64,000 nt of DNA, taken from NCBI RefSeq assembly GCF_040869045.1, contig NC_090319.1:286351693-286415692 (forward strand), read 5' to 3'. Below the pieces are notes generated by a model, which saw nothing but the letters and a program-made list of their open reading frames with translations, did no database searches and was not told the DNA's origin. Every line of letters starts with the position of its first letter. Position 1 is the stretch's first letter. Origin of the DNA: Eurosta solidaginis. Its lineage: Eukaryota; Arthropoda; Insecta; Diptera; Tephritidae. The position numbers and the translations under genes were made by a program. Positions 57,523 to 64,000 of this stretch are shown one piece after another.

Positions 57523-60500
57523 ATGATCAGACAACGAAGAAAACGTAGTGACGATGAGGTAATTGACCGAGTAATTGGTTATTTTCAAGCATCGTTTGTT
57601 GTAAACTTATAATCCGGTCAACTTTCAGCCTATCAAAGCGGAGCCAAAAAATAAGGAAAACGCCGATCAAACTGATAATCCGCCAAAACGACGTAGTGCA
57701 CGCTTGACTCGTAGTACACGCTCAATGGCTGAGGATGATATTGCAATACCTGAAGAAATAGAAATCAAACGAAAGTTACCTTTCATCAAATACAAAGGTG
57801 CTATTAAGTATTATACAGAAGGACATGATATAGCTGAAGCTTCGGACTTTATAAAGTAAGTTTTTAAGCTGAAAATATACGACTACTGAATTCCTTAATA
57901 TGCTTTCTTATTAACAACTCTTTACAGCCAATGGGTGGAAAAGCAAATGCATATGGACGTGGTCCCTATGGCTTTCGATATGGAGTGGCCGTTCTCTTTT
58001 CAAACAGGACCTGGTAAATCGGCTGTTATACAAATTTGCGTTGAAGAGAACTGTTGTTATGTATTTCAATTGACCAATTTGAAACGGCTGCCAGCTGCGC
58101 TGGTCGCATTACTCAAACATCCAAAAGTTCGATTGCATGGCGTTAATATAAAAAGGTAAACATTTATATTTTTATGACTCAATAAGCGTTGAGCTCAAAT
58201 TTGACTCATTAGTGGACTCCTTAATTAATAAGATGATTTTTATTGGTAGTGACTTTCGCAAACTGGCGCGTGATTTTCCAGAAGTGAATGCAGATGAACT
58301 AATTGAGAAGTGTATTGACTTAGGTGTTTGGTGCAATAAAGTGTGTCAGACTGGCGGACGTTGGAGTTTAGAGCGGCTAGCAAATTACATTGTGAGTAAA
58401 ATTAAGTCGTTCAATATGTACTAGATAAGGGATAAGCATATTTCAGCTTGCATGGAGGTTTCTATACATGAGACATACAAATTTCTTTTTTTTTTTTGGA
58501 TATGCCACAGTGGCATAATTTAAACTCCTATTTACAATACGATGTAATGTGAGTTAGGTTCAAAATAAATTTATAGCGATGTCTCGTTTTTGGTATTTCA
58601 TCTTTTTGTACAAAATTTTCAGCTTATGCACTAATGATCATGCGAAATGCCTATACTAAAATAAAGTTAAAATATCTTTGACATTACGTGGCAATATCAC
58701 ATTTATGTGATAATATAATTCTATGCGTCCAACATTCCTTTTGCAAGACTTCCCACATTAGCAATATTTAGCGAATATCAGTGTTGTTGATGCAGTTGTT
58801 ACAGATATTTGCTTCCACGGACCTTTTTCCCACGTACTCCAATTGTCGTTAAAACTTTGGCTTTAACAATATTGGCAGGAACCTTTCACCCTCATTTCCA
58901 ATTCTTCCCTTTCTCCAATGATATAATATCGATGTTGGGCTTCTGTCTTCTTCGCCCTAGGATTACACCCTCGGAGATATTTCAGTTTTCATGCCACTCC
59001 TCCTACATAACAAAACTACCCTCTATGCGCTGAAGAATCCTGTTACCTACAAATAGGTGTATGGGATGTGGCACGCCCCTTTTTCCAATATTCTACAATT
59101 TTCGTTAAAACTTTGGCTTCAGGAATATTGGCAGCTATGCCAAGTTTGAGTAATGTGGCTAAATCGGTTCAGGTAATATGTGATATAAAAATAAAAAATT
59201 GTATGGCAGGAACCACACCCTCTTTTCCAATTCTTTCCTCTTTTCACCACTGATATAATATCGATTATAAAACGGCTTTATTGTGTCAGGGCCTAGTGAA
59301 TGTTATATTTTAACAAATCATTCTTATAATTCGGAGAGTTCTCCACAGGCTGCCTTACTAGGGCAAGGCGTTAGCTACTGTAGTAAATCCCTATTAAGAG
59401 TGCATAAAATAAAACCGCTGAGATATAAATGTGCGAACTATTACTTGACTACGTTTTTATGCTTTCAATTGACGTGATTTACTTAAATTCATACAAATGA
59501 AGCACTCGACATATTCAGCCCAATTCTAAACGAAAATTCCGTACGAAGTTTTTCCCTTCTCCCGTTCCTCGTATTCTAAATAAAAATTCCTTGTCAGACC
59601 AATTCTAAATATTCTCGCGGATTTTTTTATTCCCGCGGAAAAATTCCTCCAATTCTTTTCTCCTAGGGAGAAGAAAAATTGGGGAATGGGAATTTCGAAA
59701 TTTTGGAGTCAGCTGTTTTGCAATTGAAATTTCGTTGCGCATTTCTTATTTTGTTTAAAAAATTTAAAAGTTTAACTATTGTTGCGAATTTGTTTGAAAT
59801 TAAGAAATAAGGTATAAACAATGCACATTATTGCATTTCATCTGGTATTCACTGAAATGAGTAATGAATTGGTGCCACAGCAACATCAACAGAGAAGCAT
59901 AAGAAGAAGAAGGCGGGATAACACAAATCCGCCGGAGTTGCCTCCTTTCATTCTGCAAAGCAATTTTCTGGCGGCCAAGTCGAGTTGAGTTCGCCTTTTG
60001 CCATATGCCAAAATCTATTTAAGCCTTCTTTATAAATCTTTGCGCAATTTCTGGATGGCTGCGTCAAATATACGAAGAGATCTTGCGTTGCTTATGATAT
60101 ACTTTTCGACTTAAAATAAAGAATATTATGGTTGTTGTTGTTGTTGTATTAACAGTGAGAATATTGTGGTAGAATGTAAATACATATTCTAGCACAAATT
60201 TGTGCAAATAAGTGTTCTTTCTTAAAAGAACCAATGTACTTTAACTATTTTGATGCATTACCTTTAATTTAACTAGTGAAAAAACTCCTATGAAATGGCA
60301 GAGAAATCTGCCTCTCCCTCACATTCATAATCAGCCCAATTCTAAACGAAAATTCCGTGCGAGTTTTTTCCCTTCTCCCATTCCTCGTATTCTAAATAAA
60401 AATTCCTTGTGAGTTTTTTCACTTCTCCCTTTCCTTCTATTCTGAACAATGTTCGAAAAGCGGAAACCGGTTATGGGAGAAAAGTAGGTATTATGAATGT

Positions 60501-62818
60501 GAGGGAGAGGGAGATTTCTCTGCCATTTCATAGGAGTTTTTTCACTATTTAAATTAAAGGGAATGCATCAAAATAGTTAAAGGAAATTGGTTATTTTAAG
60601 AAAGAACACTTATTTGTACAAATTTGTGCTAAAATATGTATTTACATTCTACAATATTCTCACTGTTAATACAACAACAACAACAACCGCAATATTCTTT
60701 AGTTTAAGTCGAAAATTATATCATAAGCAACGGAAGAGATCTTCGCATATTTGGTGCAGCCATCCAGAAATTGGGCAAGGATTTTTTAAGAAGGCTTAAA
60801 TAGATTTTGGCATATGGCGAAAGGGGAACTCAACTCGACTTGGCCGCCAGAAAATTGCTTTGCAGAATGAATGCAGGCAACTCCGGCGGATTTGTGTTAC
60901 CCCGCCGGTCTTCTTCTTATGCTCCTCTGTTGATGTTGCTGTGGCACCAATTCATTAATCATTTCAGTGAATACCACATGAAATGCAATAATGTGCATTG
61001 TTTATACCTTATTTCTTAATTTCAAACAAATTGGCAACAATAATTAAACTTTACAATTTTTTAAACAAAATAAGAAATGCGCAACGAAATTTCAATTGAC
61101 AAAACAGCTGACTTCGAAAATTCGAAATTCCTATTCCCCAATTATTCTTCTCCCTAGGAGAAAAGAATTGGAGGAATTTTTCCGCGGGAATAAAAAAAAA
61201 TCCGCGAGAACAAAATTCGGTGAGAATATTTAGAATTGGTCTGAATACCTACTTTTCTCCCATAACCGGTTTCCGCTTTTTCGAACATTGTTCAGAATAG
61301 GAGGAAAGGGAGAAGTGAAAAAACTCACAAGGAATTTATATTTAGAATACGAGGAATGGGAGAAGGGAAAAAACTCGCACGGAATTTTCGTTTAGAATTG
61401 GGCTGTGTGAGTTTTTTCACTTCTCCCTTTCCTCGTATTCTGAACAATGTTCGAAAAAGCGGAAACGGGTTATGTGAGAAAAGTAGGTATTATGAATGTG
61501 AGGGAGAGGGAGATTTCTCTGCCATTTCATAGGAGTTTTTTTACTAGTTAAATTAAAGGGAATGTATAAAAATAGTTAAAGGATATTGGTTCTTTTAAGA
61601 AAGAATACTTATTTGTACAAATTTGTTCTAAAATATGTATTTACATTCTACCACAATATTCTCACTGTTAACACAACAACAACAACCACAATATTCTTTA
61701 TTTTAAGTCGAAAAGTATATCATAAGCAACGGGAGAGCTCTTCGTATATTTGATGCAGCCATCCAGAAATTGCGCAAGGATTTTTAAGAAGGCTTAAATA
61801 GATTTTGGCATATGATGAAAGACTAATTCAACTGGACTTGGCCGCCAGAAAATAGTTTTGCTGAATGAAAGCAGGCAACTACGGCAGATTTGTGTTATGC
61901 CGCCGTCTTCTTCTTATGCTCCTCTGTTGATGTTGCTGTAGCACCAATTCATTACTCATTTCAGTGAATACCAGATGAAATGCAATAATGTGCATTGTTT
62001 ATACCTTATTTCTTAATTTCAAACAAATTCGCAACAATAATTGAACTTTTCTATTTTTTAAACAAAATAAGAAATGCGCAGCGAAATTTCAATTGACAAA
62101 ACAGCTGACTTCGAAAATTCGAAATTCCTATTCCCCAATTATTCTTCTCCCTAGAAGAAAAGAATTGGTGTGATTATTTAGCGTTATTTCAATTACGGCC
62201 GCCGTTGCAACTCTTTGCCTACCATAGCGAAATTCCCAGGTTCATATCCCCGTGCAAGTATTAAACAAGAAAATGCTGAACGAAAAAATTTAAAAACTGG
62301 TCTGCCCTCGGCAGTGATACTCGGACTATATCGCAAAAAAGTATTTATTATTAACTAAAATCGTAGCGCAATTAAATCTCTCAAACAAATCACAAAAACA
62401 CAAAAATCAGTAAAATTCGGCATCTCATTAAATCTTTCAATTTTTTTTTTAATTTATCGAAGGTGGAAAAAGCTGTTGATAAAAATAAAAAAGTACGAAT
62501 GAGTAAATGGCATATAATTCCGCTGGATGAAAATCAATTGCTCTATGCAGCTATTGATGTTTATGTGAGTAAAATTTATTCTATAATAAGTTTGTTGCTA
62601 TAATTTACTTAAATATTTATTTACAGATTGGCCAAGTTATCTATCGTGAATTGAAAAAACGTGAGAAAATCAAGCTTAAAAATGAACAAGAATTTTTAGA
62701 AAAAAATGGTGAACAAGCATTTAAAGCCGTTAGAGCACTAGGGGAAACCTTTTTAAACAAAACCGATGAGACAGTGAAGATTGAATCGCCAAAAGTAGAT
62801 GCTAAAACAATAGAATAA
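57523..62818 (+). CDS. WRNexo: WRN-type 3'-5' exonuclease (WRNexo)
   Basis: Six exons: 57523-57558, 57629-57855, 57928-58155, 58250-58391, 62463-62564 and 62627-62818. Phases agree and introns are GT-AG; total 308 aa. It is a DEDDy exonuclease of the RNase D fold, homologous to the exonuclease part of Werner helicase but without a helicase domain, as known in Drosophila, where it acts in DNA repair and replication. Catalytic residues: Asp105 and Glu107 in AFDMEWPF, Asp165 in the GVNIKSDFRKL region, Tyr239 and Asp243 in LLYAAIDVY. The N-terminus is basic ([24 protein letters not shown]), consistent with nuclear import. The start is the weakest part: it is the first ATG in frame before a 70-base intron. 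Intron 4 is 4.1 kb and holds a foldback cluster. Confidence 0.92.
58392..59515. other. First part of the long WRNexo intron
   Basis: Between the donor at 58392 and the foldback cluster. Two loosely repeated blocks (about 58800-59000 and 59060-59260, sharing 'cgttaaaactttggctt' and 'tgatataatatcgat') indicate an old dispersed repeat. Confidence 0.55.
59517..62172. mobile_element. Cluster of three copies of a foldback-type DNA element
   Basis: The middle copy (60332-61405, 1,074 bp) has long terminal inverted repeats of about 155 bases starting CAGCCCAATTCTAAACG. The left copy (59517-60330) is inverted relative to it and lacks one terminus; the right copy (61406-62172) is in the same orientation as the middle one and lacks about 75 terminal bases. 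All share an internal region with (CAA)n, 'ggcggccaag' and 'tcttcttatgc'-type phrases. CAG...CTG ends suggest hAT or a related group; no duplication is visible because the copies abut. Confidence 0.78.
62230..62335 (+). repeat. Possible tRNA-derived SINE remnant
   Basis: 'ggttcatatcccc' resembles a decayed B box and is followed 70 bases later by 'ctgccctcggcagtga', as in the SINE body. Short and diverged. Confidence 0.35.
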
Positions 62819-63077
62819 GAGCGCTCATTTTTTTGCTGATAATTTTTATGGTTAAATTTCAACTGTTTATGTTATGGGATATGTCAATGGTTAGTCGAGC
62901 CAGAAATTTTCTGTAAGACTTAAGAAACTAGAGTTAACATTTGAAAAAATATTAAGCTAGTACCTACTAAGTAAAGCCGCTTTAACTATATGTTTACATT
63001 ATTTTGTATATGCATCTGATTGATAAATTTATACTTATTTCATGCCAATTTAGATAAGATCTGTTAAACCTAACATT

Positions 63078-63083
63078 TTTATT
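63078..63083 (-). promoter_or_regulatory. Candidate poly(A) signal for the CFAP97-like gene
   Basis: AATAAA on the minus strand; no earlier AATAAA follows the stop codon at 63246. Confidence 0.4.
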
Positions 63084-63184
63084 TAACCACTGCATTTGTT
63101 CGTTAATAATTTGTTACCGTTTCTTAGATGACCAAAATATAGTATATTTTTCCAGTTTAACATGTAACTCTCAATATCTCATTT

Positions 63185-63190
63185 AATAAA
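63185..63190 (+). promoter_or_regulatory. Candidate poly(A) signal for WRNexo
   Basis: AATAAA on the plus strand, about 370 bases after the WRNexo stop. Confidence 0.45.
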
Positions 63191-63245
63191 TAAAATTTAT
63201 ATACGCAAAATATATAGTCGTATTTCTGTATTATAATAAGTATTA

Positions 63246-64000
63246 TCAATTCAAATGTCGCTGCGCTGGTCGCCGAAGTGATATGGCTTCAATGCGTCGT
63301 TTAAGTCCTTGGTTATCTAGATCAATTTGCCGCTGCTTCTTTTTGCGGTTGACAGCTGCACTGGTGATGCGCGTCGTGGGTGGTAATGTAGCGAACTGAT
63401 TTTATGGTAAAATGTATAAGAATTTTGTTTACATAAATGTAGTTTTAATTTGCAGTTAACATTGATCCTCACCTTTGTTGGCTTTGGTGCATTCAAGTGA
63501 TATGTTGGCTTCTGTGACAGAATCTTTCTTAACAAAATATGATTATGCCTTTCGATTTCACGCATTCGATCATTAGAGAAACTCCAACTTTTTCGCTGTT
63601 GTGCTGTGCGCATTCTGCAAATCATAACAAGAAATAAACGAAACAATCAATTCACTTCTTCAAAACTACTCACTTCAATTTCTCATTCGAGGCATTTTGT
63701 TTCAAAAAGTTCAAATGGAATGCATAATCATCCGAATTAAAACTTGTTGGCGTCTGGCTGGTGATATGTACATCAATACTTTGTTCTTGCTCATATTGGT
63801 AAAGCTCATTATTAATATCCTCTGGTTGATTATCACCAATATTATCGCCATCATAAAAATCATCTACATTTTGTTGATATTTTTCCACTAACGGAGTATT
63901 TAGATCATTTAAGTTATCGCTGGGTACTTCGGGATGCGCTGGGTCTTTCTCTTCCTTGGAAAGTACAGGTGTTGACAGCGCATTGCTCTCTAATACGATT
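63246..64000 (-). CDS. hmw: CFAP97-family protein (hemingway-like), C-terminal part
   Basis: Three exons on the minus strand: from beyond 64000 to 63674, 63614-63473, and 63395-63246 (stop). Phases match with GT-AG introns. The visible 206 residues begin in an acidic, low-complexity stretch (VDDFYDGDNIGDNQPEDINN). They then show the CFAP97 signature SWSFSNDRMREIERHNHILLR, followed by ITSAAVNRKKKQRQIDLDN and GLKRRIEAI. CFAP97 proteins are linked to cilia and flagella; in Drosophila hemingway is needed for sperm flagella and motile cilia. The symbol rests on this domain and on the position next to WRNexo. The 5' part lies outside the window. Confidence 0.8.

Noticed and set aside
57403..57612. 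Start of WRNexo at the MVVAMFGEIF frame
   Set aside because: That upstream ATG lies in the MITE terminus and its target duplication, so it is unlikely to be ancestral; the ATG at 57523 directly precedes a good splice donor with the right phase.

Overview
The window is nuclear DNA of a higher fly, most likely a tephritid fruit fly or close relative. The genes have short, phase-consistent spliceosomal introns and give fly-like proteins. Almost everything else is AT-rich DNA packed with transposable elements. No bacterial operon, CRISPR array or rRNA gene is present.

Four or five host genes are visible. A divergent prolyl 4-hydroxylase alpha-like gene has only its 3' exons recognisable here (14596-15477, +); it has lost the iron-binding and 2-oxoglutarate-binding residues. 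A complete nine-exon prolyl 4-hydroxylase alpha gene (30486-42997, +) encodes 535 aa with a signal peptide and all catalytic residues. At the right end are Nup43 (50239-51380, -), the WRN-type exonuclease WRNexo (57523-62818, +) and the 3' part of a CFAP97-family gene resembling hemingway (63246 to beyond 64000, -). WRNexo and the CFAP97 gene converge, and their 3' UTRs probably overlap. As I recall it, the trio Nup43-WRNexo-hmw is also adjacent in Drosophila (CG7671-CG7670-CG7669), so this would be an ancient block pushed apart by transposons.

Region by region: 1-3085 is an RTE-type LINE. 3.1-5.3 kb is degenerate repeat. 5.4-10.9 kb is two tandem copies of a non-autonomous element with an expanding ~130-bp minisatellite. 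11-14.6 kb holds LINE and SINE debris, including a LINE with a twin-priming inversion. 14.6-15.5 kb is the P4H-like gene. 16-22 kb has Helitron-like elements, a solo LTR and a nested SINE. 22.5-28.6 kb has several LINEs, one inserted in another element. 30.5-43 kb is the intact P4H gene, whose 7.9-kb first intron holds at least ten retroelement fragments. 43-50 kb is repeat-rich intergenic DNA. 50.2-51.4 kb is Nup43. 51.5-53.9 kb is a large inverted-repeat composite. 56.9-57.4 kb is a pair of MITEs just upstream of WRNexo. 59.5-62.2 kb is a palindromic foldback cluster inside WRNexo intron 5. The CFAP97 gene follows.

The most notable mobile-element results come from the sequence itself. Exact target-site duplications define at least eight insertions. 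A tRNA-derived SINE family is present in about six copies. Two Helitron-type families with different ends carry a homologous ~128-bp internal tandem repeat.
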